From: Thalassobius sp050633445
GTDB taxonomy: Bacteria > Pseudomonadota > Alphaproteobacteria > Rhodobacterales > Rhodobacteraceae
NCBI GenBank assembly: GCA_050633445.1
Contig: JBOEGN010000032.1
Span: forward strand, 1-64,000
Length of the DNA stretch: 64,000 nt
Direction of reading: 5' to 3'
Below the pieces are notes generated by a model. The model saw only the letters and a list, made by a program, of their open reading frames with translations, was not told where the DNA came from and did no database searches. A program made the position numbers and the translations under genes. How positions within the stretch are numbered: the stretch's first letter is position 1; every line of letters begins with the position of its first letter. This document shows, one piece after another, positions 1 to 9,072 of the stretch.

Positions 1-72
1 CGCGGCAATTCCTACCCTTGAGTGTGTCGAAATTCCATGCGACCCATGCACCAGACAGGAAGGAATTACCAG

Positions 73-1077
<1,005 letters not shown>

Positions 1078-1211
1078 GCGCGCATTCTTGCCGACCCTGA
1101 CCATGGGGCAGCCGCCCTAGTGACAGCCTGCGGCGTGCGGTGTATCGTTGCCACATAAACCGGCCCAAATCAGAGGCCGGCCCAAACAGGCAACAAACAC
1201 AGGCGATCCCT

Positions 1212-1772
1212 ATGACCCAATTTACCCGACGCAGCTTTGCGCTGGCCGCGCTGGCCGGTGCTGGTGTGACCGCAGCGTGCTCGAACGGCACGGGCACCCC
1301 GAACGCAGATACGATCGACGCGCGTGTCAACGCGACTATGGACTATCTGCTGACCAACTATCCCAATGTCCAAGAAGTCATGGATAAATCCGTGGCCCAG
1401 CTGGTGATGCCCCTGGTGACCGAGGCCGGTCTGTTCGTCGGCGGCGGCTATGGCCGTGGTGCGCTGCGTGTGGATAGCATGACGGTTGATTACTACTCGG
1501 CCGCCAAAGGCAGCTTTGGTTTGCAAATCGGCGCGCAGCAATATGCGCATGTACTGTTCTTCATGACTCAGCCCGCGCTCGAGAATTTCCGCAGCGGCCA
1601 TGGCTGGGCCGTTGGTGCAGATCTGGAATATGTCTTCTCGGATGTGGCCGAGAATGTGCGGACCGACACCACCACTGCCACCTCGCCGGTTCTGGCGGTC
1701 GTGTTCGGACAGGCCGGACTGCTGGCCGGTGCCAGCCTGGAAGGACTGAAATACACCCGGATCATTCCCTGA
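1212..1772 (+). CDS. Tat-exported YSC84-domain lipoprotein
   Basis: Predicted 186-aa lipoprotein. The N-terminus has a twin-arginine motif (TRRSF, Arg6-Arg7), a hydrophobic stretch, and a lipobox VTAAC with the acylated Cys at residue 23. The rest matches the YSC84/SYLF type seen in bacterial lipid-binding proteins: a Gly-rich GLFVGGGYGRGAL segment, then SFGLQIGAQQYAHVLFF, and a C-terminal FGQAGLLAGASLEGLKY. Such domains bind phosphoinositides in eukaryotes; the bacterial role is not established. The ATG at 1212 is the only start that places the twin-arginine signal at the N-terminus; a longer frame begins at 1140. It stands alone between hemB and gyrA and is followed directly by a GC-hairpin repeat. 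Confidence 0.8.
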   Translation: MTQFTRRSFALAALAGAGVTAACSNGTGTPNADTIDARVNATMDYLLTNYPNVQEVMDKSVAQLVMPLVTEAGLFVGGGYGRGALRVDSMTVDYYSAAKGSFGLQIGAQQYAHVLFFMTQPALENFRSGHGWAVGADLEYVFSDVAENVRTDTTTATSPVLAVVFGQAGLLAGASLEGLKYTRIIP

Positions 1773-1786
1773 TATCGGGCGCTACA

Positions 1787-1860
1787 GGGGGCGCTGCCCC
1801 CTTGTCCCACAATCAAGATTGCGGGCCTTAACCCCCGGGATATTTAGAAAAAGAAGAAGG
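1787..1860 (+). repeat. Dispersed 3'-end hairpin repeat, copy A
   Basis: Begins with a perfect short hairpin, GGGGGC-GCT-GCCCCC (1787-1801), and ends with the conserved tail CCCCCGGGATATTT(A)G followed by A-rich AAGAAGAAG (1832-1859). The middle differs from the other copies. It lies 15 bases after the stop of the YSC84 gene, in the same sense. Copies B (4790-4847) and C (44269-44327, minus strand) share both ends. It may act as a terminator or an mRNA 3'-end stabiliser, but no uridine tract follows the hairpin. Confidence 0.75.
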
Positions 1861-1980
1861 GCTGGGAGCGTTGAGAGCGCCCCGGCCTATTTCTTTTTTG
1901 TGAAGAGATGTAATAGTCGTTTTATTTCAGTAGGTTGAAGCGTCAATGCCGCCTGACATCGGGTTAGCCTGCATGGACCA

Positions 1981-2010
1981 TTGCACCCTATATGATGGCT
2001 CTGATATACC
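1981..2010 (+). promoter_or_regulatory. Candidate gyrA promoter
   Basis: The AT-rich gap before gyrA contains TTGCAC (1981-1986), 18 bases, then TATACC (2005-2010), a fair match to a housekeeping -35/-10 pair about 45 bases before the GTG start. The pair was found by eye only. Confidence 0.35.
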
Positions 2011-2055
2011 AAATGTAACAAAATATAGACGACCCAGACAGAGCGGTAGGACCAC

Positions 2056-4785
2056 GTGAGCGACTCGCCTCAAACACCTGAGAACGAACAAGAAAACGCA
2101 CCTGAACGGCCCGCGTATAGCGGCCCCAGTGTGTCGATCACGGACGAGATGAAATCGTCCTATCTCGACTACGCCATGAGCGTCATCGTCAGCCGGGCCA
2201 TCCCCGATCTGCGGGACGGGTTGAAACCGGTGCATCGGCGCATCCTTTACGCGATGCACGAGACCGGAAATGGGCATGATAAACCCTATCGAAAGTCGGC
2301 CCGTCCGGTCGGTGATGTGATGGGTAAATATCACCCGCATGGCGACAGCGCGATCTATGATGCATTGGTGCGGATGGCGCAGGATTTCTCCATGTCGCTG
2401 CCCTTGCTGGATGGTCAGGGCAACTTTGGTTCGATGGATGGCGATAATGCCGCGGCCATGCGTTACACCGAAGTGCGGATGGACAAACCCGCCGCATTTC
2501 TGCTGAGCGATATCGACAAAGACACCGTCGATTTCCAGGACAACTATGATGGCAAGGACCGCGAGCCGACTGTCCTGCCCGCGCGATTCCCCAATATGCT
2601 GGTCAATGGTGCCGGTGGTATTGCGGTCGGCATGGCGACGAACATTCCGCCGCATAATCTGGGCGAGATTGTGGATGCGACGCTGGCCTTGATCGAAGAT
2701 CCAGACCTGACCAGCGAACAGCTGATCCAGTTTGTTCCTGGCCCTGATTTCCCCACAGGTGGTGTAATGCTGGGCCGCACCGGCGCGCGCAAAGCCTATC
2801 TGGAGGGTCGCGGCAGCGTCGTGATCCGCGCAAAAACCCGTGTCGAGGAAATCCGCAAGGATCGCTATGCCATCGTGCTGGACGAGATTCCCTATCAGGT
2901 GAACAAGGCCTCGATGATCGAAAAGATCGCCGAAGCTGTCCGCGAAAAACGGATCGAGGGCATCAGCCACGTACAGGACGAATCCGACCGCAACGGCGTG
3001 CGCGTGGTGGTCGAGCTGAAGCGTGACGCCACCGCCGAGGTGGTGCTGAACCAGCTGTTCCGTTTCACGCCGATGCAAACCTCGTTTGGGTGTAACATGC
3101 TGGCGCTGAATGGCGGGCGGCCTGAACAGCTGACGCTGCGCCGCTTCTTGACCTCGTTCATTGATTTCCGCGAGGATGTCGTGGCACGGCGCACGGCTTA
3201 TCTGCTGCGCAAGGCGCGCGAGCGGTCTCATATTCTGTGTGGTTTGGCCGTGGCCGTCACCAATGTCGATGAGGTCGTCGCGACCATCCGCGCCAGTGCG
3301 GATGCGGCCGAAGCGCGGCATAAACTGATGACACGCCGCTGGCCTGCCGGGTCCATCGTGGAATATCTGCGCCTGATCGACGATCCTCTGCACCCTGTGA
3401 ATGACGACGGGACCTATAACCTGTCCGAAACCCAGGCCCGCGCCATCCTGGAACTGCGCCTGCAACGCCTGACCCAGATCGGCGTACAAGAAGTCACCGA
3501 CGAGCTGGAAGAGCTGGCCGGCAAAATCAAGGAATACCTGGAAATTCTGGGCAGCCGCGATCGCATCATGGGCATCATCGCGGACGAGCTGCGCGAAGTG
3601 CGCGACCAGTTCGCCGTTCCTCGTCGGACCGAGATCGTTGACTGGTCCGGCGACATGATGGACGAAGACTTGATCGAGCGCGAGGATATGGTCGTGACCG
3701 TCACCTCGGGCGGTTGGATCAAGCGGACTCCACTGGCCGATTTCCGCGCGCAAAAACGCGGCGGCAAGGGCTTGTCCGGGATGCAAACCAAAGAAGAAGA
3801 CGTGGTCACCACCCTCTTCGTGGCCAACACCCATACGCAGCTGCTGTTCTTCACCACGGACGGCATGGTCTACAAGCTGAAAACCTGGCGTCTGCCGCAA
3901 GGGGGCCGGACCGCCAAGGGCAAGGCCATCGTCAATATCCTGCCAATTCCCACAGGTGTCTCGATTGCCGCGATCATGCCCGTTGACCGCCCGGACGAGG
4001 AATGGGACGCGCTGCAAATCGTGTTCGCCACCACCGCGGGTGACGTGCGCCGCAACAAGCTGTCGGATTTCACCAACGTCAAATCCAACGGTAAGATCGC
4101 GATGAAACTGCCCGAAGATGGCAGCGTCAGCCTGGTGAATGCGCGCATCTGCTCCGAAGAGGACGACGTGATGCTGGTCACAAATTCGGGTCGTGCGATC
4201 CGTTTCCCGACCACGGATGTGCGGGTGTTTGCGGGCCGGAACTCGACCGGGGTGCGCGGCATCAAACTGTCCGAGGATCAGGTCGTCTCGATGTCGGTGA
4301 TCCGCCATTTCGAGGCGACCTCGGAAGAGCGCGCAGCCTATCTGAAGATGCGCCGTGCGGTCGCTGGTCTGACCGATGATGGCGAAAGCGATGAGGAAGC
4401 CATCGAAGGCAGCATCACTCAGGAACGCTATGCTGAAATGTCGGCGGCGGAAAACCTGATCCTGACGATCAGCATGGGCGGCGCGGGCAAGTTGAGCTCG
4501 TCGCATGACTACCCGGTGCGAGGCCGTGGTGGCATGGGCGTGATGGCCATGGACAAAGCCATGCGTGGCGGCGATCTGGTGGCGTCCTTCCCTGTGGAAA
4601 TGGACGATCAGGTGATGCTGGCGACCTCGAAAGGGCAGTCAATCCGGGTGCCGGTTGAGGGGATTTCTTTCCGCTCGCGTTCAGCCGGAGGTGTGAAAGT
4701 ATTCAACACCGGCAAAGGCGAAGAGGTCGTTTCGGTCGCACGGATCGCCGAGCAAGGCGATGATGAGGACGAAACCGAGAGCTAA
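2056..4785 (+). CDS. gyrA: DNA gyrase subunit A
   Basis: The 909-aa breakage-reunion subunit of gyrase, which with GyrB introduces negative supercoils. The catalytic tyrosine is Tyr137 in AAMRYTEVRM. The quinolone-determining region GKYHPHGDSAIYDALVRMAQ keeps Ser98 and Asp102 (E. coli Ser83/Asp87), so no target-site resistance is visible. The C-terminal beta-pinwheel region has the GyrA box as QKRGGKG near residue 570, and the protein ends in an acidic tail rich in Asp/Glu, as is common for the family. Translation starts at GTG 2056 behind GGTAGGA. It is monocistronic, followed directly by repeat copy B and a strong hairpin terminator. A long antisense frame opposite it is a coding shadow. 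Confidence 0.98.
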   Translation: MSDSPQTPENEQENAPERPAYSGPSVSITDEMKSSYLDYAMSVIVSRAIPDLRDGLKPVHRRILYAMHETGNGHDKPYRKSARPVGDVMGKYHPHGDSAIYDALVRMAQDFSMSLPLLDGQGNFGSMDGDNAAAMRYTEVRMDKPAAFLLSDIDKDTVDFQDNYDGKDREPTVLPARFPNMLVNGAGGIAVGMATNIPPHNLGEIVDATLALIEDPDLTSEQLIQFVPGPDFPTGGVMLGRTGARKAYLEGRGSVVIRAKTRVEEIRKDRYAIVLDEIPYQVNKASMIEKIAEAVREKRIEGISHVQDESDRNGVRVVVELKRDATAEVVLNQLFRFTPMQTSFGCNMLALNGGRPEQLTLRRFLTSFIDFREDVVARRTAYLLRKARERSHILCGLAVAVTNVDEVVATIRASADAAEARHKLMTRRWPAGSIVEYLRLIDDPLHPVNDDGTYNLSETQARAILELRLQRLTQIGVQEVTDELEELAGKIKEYLEILGSRDRIMGIIADELREVRDQFAVPRRTEIVDWSGDMMDEDLIEREDMVVTVTSGGWIKRTPLADFRAQKRGGKGLSGMQTKEEDVVTTLFVANTHTQLLFFTTDGMVYKLKTWRLPQGGRTAKGKAIVNILPIPTGVSIAAIMPVDRPDEEWDALQIVFATTAGDVRRNKLSDFTNVKSNGKIAMKLPEDGSVSLVNARICSEEDDVMLVTNSGRAIRFPTTDVRVFAGRNSTGVRGIKLSEDQVVSMSVIRHFEATSEERAAYLKMRRAVAGLTDDGESDEEAIEGSITQERYAEMSAAENLILTISMGGAGKLSSSHDYPVRGRGGMGVMAMDKAMRGGDLVASFPVEMDDQVMLATSKGQSIRVPVEGISFRSRSAGGVKVFNTGKGEEVVSVARIAEQGDDEDETES

Positions 4786-4789
4786 GGGC

Positions 4790-4847
4790 GGGGGCGCTGC
4801 CCCCACGGCCTGCGGCCGTCCCCCGGGATATTTGGAAAAAGAAGAAG
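4790..4847 (+). repeat. Dispersed 3'-end hairpin repeat, copy B
   Basis: Most complete plus-strand copy. It has hairpin one, GGGGGC-GCT-GCCCCC (4790-4804), hairpin two, CGGCC-TGC-GGCCG, and the tail CCCCCGGGATATTTGG followed by AAAAAGAAGAAG (4820-4847). It starts 5 bases after the gyrA stop and runs into the gyrA terminator. It is nearly identical to copy C on the minus strand at 44269-44327. Confidence 0.8.
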
Positions 4848-4877
4848 CCCGCCCCTGATTGTTGGGGCGGGCTTTTT
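4847..4877 (+). terminator. Rho-independent terminator between gyrA and the M32 carboxypeptidase gene
   Basis: Perfect 9-bp stem GCCCGCCCC (4847-4855) and GGGGCGGGC (4864-4872), an 8-base loop, then five T. The T tract overlaps the reversed stop codon of the convergent minus-strand gene. On the minus strand the stem is followed by TTCTTCTTTTTCC, so it may work both ways. Confidence 0.85.
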
Positions 4878-6348
4878 AGATCTGGTAGAGTGTGCCAAAT
4901 TTTTCTGTGAGGTAGTCGACCAGAGGTTTTTCGCTAGGGGGCGTGCCCCCGCAAGCATGGGTGATGGTGTCTTGGGGGCTGCGCAGCCCGCCATGGGTTT
5001 GTAGCTTGGTCTTCAGCCATTCGGTTGCGGGGCGGGTGTCGCCTTGGGCCAGGGCTGTGTCCAGATTCGGGAGATCTTGGCGCAGGGCGGCGTTCAAACA
5101 GCCTGCGTAGACATTGCCCAGCGTATAGGTCGGGAAGTACCCAAACAGCCCCACGGACCAATGGACGTCTTGAAGGCAGCCATTGGAGGGCTTGTCGACC
5201 TCGTAACCGAAATCGGCTTGGAAGCGGTCATTCCAGGCGGTGGGCAGATCCGCTACAGACAGGTCGCCAGCGATCAGCGCGCGTTCCAGATCAAACCGTA
5301 ACATGACATGAAGGTTATACTGAACCTCGTCCGCTTCAGTGCGAATGAAGCCGTTTTGCAGGCGGTTTACGGCGGCATAGAAGGCATCCTCGGACGCGAT
5401 CCCGATATCGCCGAAACGGTCTCGCAGCTGGCCAAAAAGCCACCCCGTAAAGGCGCGGCTGCGGCCCAATTGATTTTCATAGATGCGGGATTGGGATTCA
5501 TGCACCCCCATCGACACGCCCTGCCCCAGCGGTGTCAGCAAATAGGCGCGGTCGATATTCTGTTCGTAACAGGCGTGCCCAACCTCGTGAATGGTAGAGT
5601 AAATGCAGTTGAACGGGTCGGCTTCATCCGTGCGGGTGGTGATCCGCACATCCAGCCCCGAGCCAGAGCTGAACGGATGCACGGCCTTATCCAAGCGGCC
5701 ATGATCGCTGTCATACCCGAAACTTTGCGCCAACAAGCGGGCAAGCTCCATTTGCTGAGCCTGGTCAAAGTGGCCCGTCAGGCCAGCGGGCGCAGGTTGG
5801 TCCAACGCGGCGGCGCGCAGCTCCACCAGATGGGGCCGCAACGCATCAAACATCGCTTGCAGATCCGCAGCCTTGCAGTCGGGTTCATAGTCATCCAACA
5901 GCGCATCGTACAGATCACCGCCTTGGGCCAACGCGGCGGCCTCTTGGCGGCGCAGGGTCAGAACCTCGTCCAGGACGGGGGCGAAAGCAGCGTAATCTTC
6001 GTCGGCACGGGCCTGAGCCCATTGACCTTGTGCCCGGCTGGTCGTGCGCGCCAGTGCCGAGGCCAGATCAGCGGGGACCTTACGCGCCCGATCAAAACTG
6101 CGTCGGATTTGACGCAACTGAGCCTTGTCGACGTCATCCTGAGGCGCGACGGTCTCCAACCACTCCGCAATCCGAGGGTCGGTCCGGCGCGCATGCAGAA
6201 CGGATTCCAGGGCGGCCATTTCCTCGGCCCGTTGTTCAGCGGCCCCGCGCGGCATCATAGTTTCCTGATCCCAGCCCAACCGGCCCGCGATCTGCGCCAA
6301 CGCCATGGTTTCGCGGGTAAAGCCCATCAGGGCATCAAAAGAGGTCAT
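4876..6348 (-). CDS. M32-family metallocarboxypeptidase (carboxypeptidase Taq type)
   Basis: Zinc carboxypeptidase of 490 aa that would remove C-terminal residues from peptides in the cytoplasm. The family signature is clear: STIHEVGHACYEQ supplies the HExxH zinc ligands and catalytic Glu, and the downstream GVHESQSRIYENQ supplies the third-ligand region typical of M32. No signal peptide is seen, and the length is normal. The ATG at 6348 lies one base after the ctaA stop codon (6350), so it is very likely translated from the ctaA transcript. The 3' end converges on gyrA across a shared terminator. The substrate cannot be read from sequence. Confidence 0.93.
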   Translation of the reverse strand: MTSFDALMGFTRETMALAQIAGRLGWDQETMMPRGAAEQRAEEMAALESVLHARRTDPRIAEWLETVAPQDDVDKAQLRQIRRSFDRARKVPADLASALARTTSRAQGQWAQARADEDYAAFAPVLDEVLTLRRQEAAALAQGGDLYDALLDDYEPDCKAADLQAMFDALRPHLVELRAAALDQPAPAGLTGHFDQAQQMELARLLAQSFGYDSDHGRLDKAVHPFSSGSGLDVRITTRTDEADPFNCIYSTIHEVGHACYEQNIDRAYLLTPLGQGVSMGVHESQSRIYENQLGRSRAFTGWLFGQLRDRFGDIGIASEDAFYAAVNRLQNGFIRTEADEVQYNLHVMLRFDLERALIAGDLSVADLPTAWNDRFQADFGYEVDKPSNGCLQDVHWSVGLFGYFPTYTLGNVYAGCLNAALRQDLPNLDTALAQGDTRPATEWLKTKLQTHGGLRSPQDTITHACGGTPPSEKPLVDYLTEKFGTLYQI

Positions 6349-6349
6349 G

Positions 6350-7495
6350 CTAGGTTCTCCGAATAGCGTCGGTAATGGGATAACCGGACAGGAAACGCGC
6401 CCTAAGGATCAGGACCCAAACCAGCACAGCGATGATCTGGTGGGTCAGCGCAACATGCGGCTGCACGCCGGAAAACAGAACATAAACGCCCAGACAAACC
6501 TGCCCAAAGACAGCAATCGACGCCGCGATAAAGGCAGCGCGGGTGCTGGCATTCGCGGATTTACGGCCCTTGATCAGCGCCATGATGGTCATCGCCAACA
6601 GCAGGTACGCCACGCAGCGATGGATGAATTGCACCAGCCCCGCGTTCTCAAAGAAGTTGCGCCAAACCGGGGTCAGATCAAACGCCTCGGGTGGGACAAC
6701 CTGTCCGCCCATCAGCGGCCAATCGGTAAAGCTTTGACCGGCATCAATGCCAGCGACCAGCGCGCCCAGAAGGATCTGAATAAAGGCCAGATGCAGCCAG
6801 CCCGTCGAAATGCCCCACAATTTGGACTCGCGCAAGCGACGAGCTTGCATCAGGTCGCGCTCTTCGCGGCCCAATTGCAAAATGAACCAAGAGATAAAAC
6901 CCAGAATAATGAAGGCCAGCCCCAGATGCGTCGCCAACCGGTACGAGGCGACGTCCAGCATGGTTCCTTTCAGGCCCGAGCTGACCATCCACCAACCAAC
7001 GGCGCCCTGAAGCCCACCAAGCGCGCCGATCAGCACCAATCGTCCGGTCCACCCCGTCGGGATCGCGCGAGCCAGTGCGAAACCGGCAAAACCAACGGCC
7101 CAGACCAGCCCGATAAAGCGACCCAGCTGTCGGTGTCCCCATTCCCACCAGTAGATGGATTTGAATTCAGACAGGCTCATGCCTTTGTTTTGCAACTGGA
7201 ATTCGGGAATTTCCTGATACTTCGCGAATTCGGCCTGCCAGTCAGTCTGAGACATCGGAGGGATCGCGCCAGTGACCGGTTTCCATTCAGTGATAGACAG
7301 GCCGCTGTCGGTCAGGCGGGTCAGACCACCAACCGCGATCATCACCACAACCAAAGCGAACAGCACCGCCAGCCAGGCTCGAATGCCGCGCCGGGCACCG
7401 CGTTTTCCTTGGTCGATCATTCCGCCCGCAGGGGTTTTCCGCTCCGAGGATGCCTCGGTGGTGACCTCTTCGAAGATGCTGCGTTTATCGCTCAT
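6350..7495 (-). CDS. ctaA: Haem A synthase (COX15/CtaA)
   Basis: A 381-aa inner-membrane protein that oxidises the C8 methyl of haem O to the formyl group of haem A for aa3-type cytochrome oxidase. About eight transmembrane segments can be seen, the first at residues 40-60 (WLAVLFALVVVMIAVGGLTR). The family motifs GGLTRLTDSGLSITEWKPV and WWEWGHRQLGR (a haem-ligand His region) are present, with a second His-containing half near VQFIHRCVAYLLL. The cytosolic N-terminal tail is about 35 residues. trmJ lies upstream on the same strand with an 84-base gap. The M32 peptidase gene follows after one base, although no functional link is known. Confidence 0.95.
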   Translation of the reverse strand: MSDKRSIFEEVTTEASSERKTPAGGMIDQGKRGARRGIRAWLAVLFALVVVMIAVGGLTRLTDSGLSITEWKPVTGAIPPMSQTDWQAEFAKYQEIPEFQLQNKGMSLSEFKSIYWWEWGHRQLGRFIGLVWAVGFAGFALARAIPTGWTGRLVLIGALGGLQGAVGWWMVSSGLKGTMLDVASYRLATHLGLAFIILGFISWFILQLGREERDLMQARRLRESKLWGISTGWLHLAFIQILLGALVAGIDAGQSFTDWPLMGGQVVPPEAFDLTPVWRNFFENAGLVQFIHRCVAYLLLAMTIMALIKGRKSANASTRAAFIAASIAVFGQVCLGVYVLFSGVQPHVALTHQIIAVLVWVLILRARFLSGYPITDAIRRT

Positions 7496-7579
7496 TCGCT
7501 CGCTTTCCTCTGCTCGCCGCCCGCAGGCGCGTCATCCTTTTGCCGCAAGTTAGGGCGCGTGCGCCCTCACGTCCAGCAC

Positions 7580-8323
7580 TCAGCCGCGTTCTTTCCAGCG
7601 CACCATTTGACGCATGATCCCGTGCAACATCTGCACATCGCTGCGGGTCAGCTGCATCCGGCTCCAGAGGTTACGCAGAACGACTTTCATACCCTCGGCC
7701 TTGGTTTCGGGAAAAAAGAAACCGGCATCGTCCAGGCGTTGTTCGTAATGCTCGGCCAGTTTTTCCACCTCGATGGTGCTGGCCCAGTCCGAGCCAGCCA
7801 GTTCGATCGTTTCAGGCACAACCTCGACCGACTGACGCCGCCATTCATAGGCCGTCAGCAGCACGCATTGCGCCAGGTTCAGCGAGGCAAATTCCGGGTT
7901 CACCGGAACCGAGATTATGGCATTGGCCCGCGCGATATCCTCGTTTTCCAGACCGGCGCGTTCGGGGCCAAACATCACGGCCACCTTCTCACCATTTGCG
8001 ATCTTTTCGCGGGCGATTTCCATTGCGCGTTCCGGGGTCACGACAGGTTTGGTCAGCCCACGCTGACGGGCGGTCGTGGCGAATACATAAGTACAATCGC
8101 CCAAGGCATCGGCCAGATTGTCATGCAGCCCGGCCTCGTCCAGCAATCGCCCGGCCCCACTGGCCATGGCGATGGCTTTCTGGTTCGGCCAGCCGTCGCG
8201 CGGGCTGACGATCCGCATCCGGTCCAGCCCGAAATTCCACATCGCGCGTGCGGCTCCGCCGATGTTTTCGCCCATCTGCGGGCGCACCAGAACAAAAGCG
8301 GGTTGAGGGGTTTCGCTGGGCAT
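7580..8323 (-). CDS. trmJ: tRNA/rRNA 2'-O-methyltransferase, TrmJ/SpoU family
   Basis: A 247-aa SPOUT methyltransferase, most similar to TrmJ, which 2'-O-methylates position 32 of tRNAs using S-adenosylmethionine. Motif 1 appears as VRPQMGENIGGAARAM (residues 14-29) and the trefoil-knot motifs as VMFGPERAGLEN and VNPEFASLNLAQCVLL. A C-terminal helical extension (EKLAEHYEQRLDDAGFFFP) is typical of TrmJ. The start at 8323 is chosen because GGAGAG precedes it; an upstream frame extension to 8380 has no family similarity. The gene is divergent from the ThiE-like gene across about 130 bases and is followed by ctaA. Confidence 0.88.
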   Translation of the reverse strand: MPSETPQPAFVLVRPQMGENIGGAARAMWNFGLDRMRIVSPRDGWPNQKAIAMASGAGRLLDEAGLHDNLADALGDCTYVFATTARQRGLTKPVVTPERAMEIAREKIANGEKVAVMFGPERAGLENEDIARANAIISVPVNPEFASLNLAQCVLLTAYEWRRQSVEVVPETIELAGSDWASTIEVEKLAEHYEQRLDDAGFFFPETKAEGMKVVLRNLWSRMQLTRSDVQMLHGIMRQMVRWKERG

Positions 8324-8454
8324 CCAAACTCTCCGATTGATCACCGAATGCTGATACGCTAGGCCCGCGCCCATTTCCACCCCTGCGGTGCCCCATTTTC
8401 AAACGCGCCGAAGCACGGTATAGCAGCCGGAAACCCCAAGACAGGAGCAGCCCC

Positions 8455-9072
8455 ATGGCCGAATCCGAGCAGCCGCAGATCTACCTTATTACCCCGCCCG
8501 AATTCGAACTGTCGCAATTCCCCAGCCAACTGGGTCGTGTGCTGGACAGCACCGAGATCGCGTGCGTCCGCCTGGCCCTGTCCACGCATGACGAAGACCG
8601 CATTTCCCGCGCCGCCGATGCGCTGCGCGAGGTGACAATCTCGCGGGATGTGGCCCTGGTGATCGACAGCCATCTTCTGATGGTCGAACGTCTGGGTCTG
8701 GATGGTGTGCATCTGACCGATGGCGCGCGCTCGGTGCGCAAGGCCCGCAAAGAGCTGGGGGACGACGCGATAGTGGGCGCCTATTGCGGCGCATCGCGCC
8801 ATGACGGCATGAGCGCGGGCGAATCCGGCGCCGATTACGTCAGCTTTGGCCCGGTTGGTCAGACGCCCTTGTTCGACGGCACCGTCGCCGAGCGCGAGCT
8901 GTTTGAATGGTGGTCCATGATGATCGAGGTCCCCGTGGTGGCCGAGGGCGCTCTGGACGCTGAATTGATCGCGAAATTCTCGCCCGTTACCGATTTCTTT
9001 GGGATTGGCCAGGAAATCTGGCAAGCCGACGATTCGGTCCAGGCGCTAAAGGATCTCAAGGCCGCATTTTAA
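8455..9072 (+). CDS. Thiamine-phosphate-synthase-like (ThiE/TenI family) protein
   Basis: A 205-aa TIM-barrel protein of the ThiE/TenI family. Family signatures are recognisable: a DSHLLMVERLGLDGVHLTDG segment (substrate pyrophosphate region) and SGADYVSFGPVGQTP. The match is imperfect. The usual Ser-x-His after the third strand reads CGASRHDG, and the conserved GP-x-x-T-x-TK loop reads GPVGQTPLFDG without the Thr-Lys pair. It may be a true but divergent enzyme joining HMP-pyrophosphate and thiazole phosphate, or a paralogue with another role. No other thi gene is near. It is divergent from trmJ and convergent with lpxB; the stop codons overlap by 4 bases. Confidence 0.7.
   Translation: MAESEQPQIYLITPPEFELSQFPSQLGRVLDSTEIACVRLALSTHDEDRISRAADALREVTISRDVALVIDSHLLMVERLGLDGVHLTDGARSVRKARKELGDDAIVGAYCGASRHDGMSAGESGADYVSFGPVGQTPLFDGTVAERELFEWWSMMIEVPVVAEGALDAELIAKFSPVTDFFGIGQEIWQADDSVQALKDLKAAF

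Noticed and set aside
1927..4506. 859-codon open frame on the minus strand opposite gyrA
   Set aside because: It lies antisense to a certain gene; the sequence has no family likeness and is rich in His/Arg/Gln, as expected from GC-rich codon shadows.
7554..7567. GGGCGC-GT-GCGCCC palindrome between trmJ and ctaA
   Set aside because: No T tract on either strand and the two genes look co-transcribed; may be chance in GC-rich DNA.
6305..8362. 685-codon open frame on the plus strand opposite ctaA and trmJ
   Set aside because: Shadow of two real genes, ribosome site absent, no recognisable motif.
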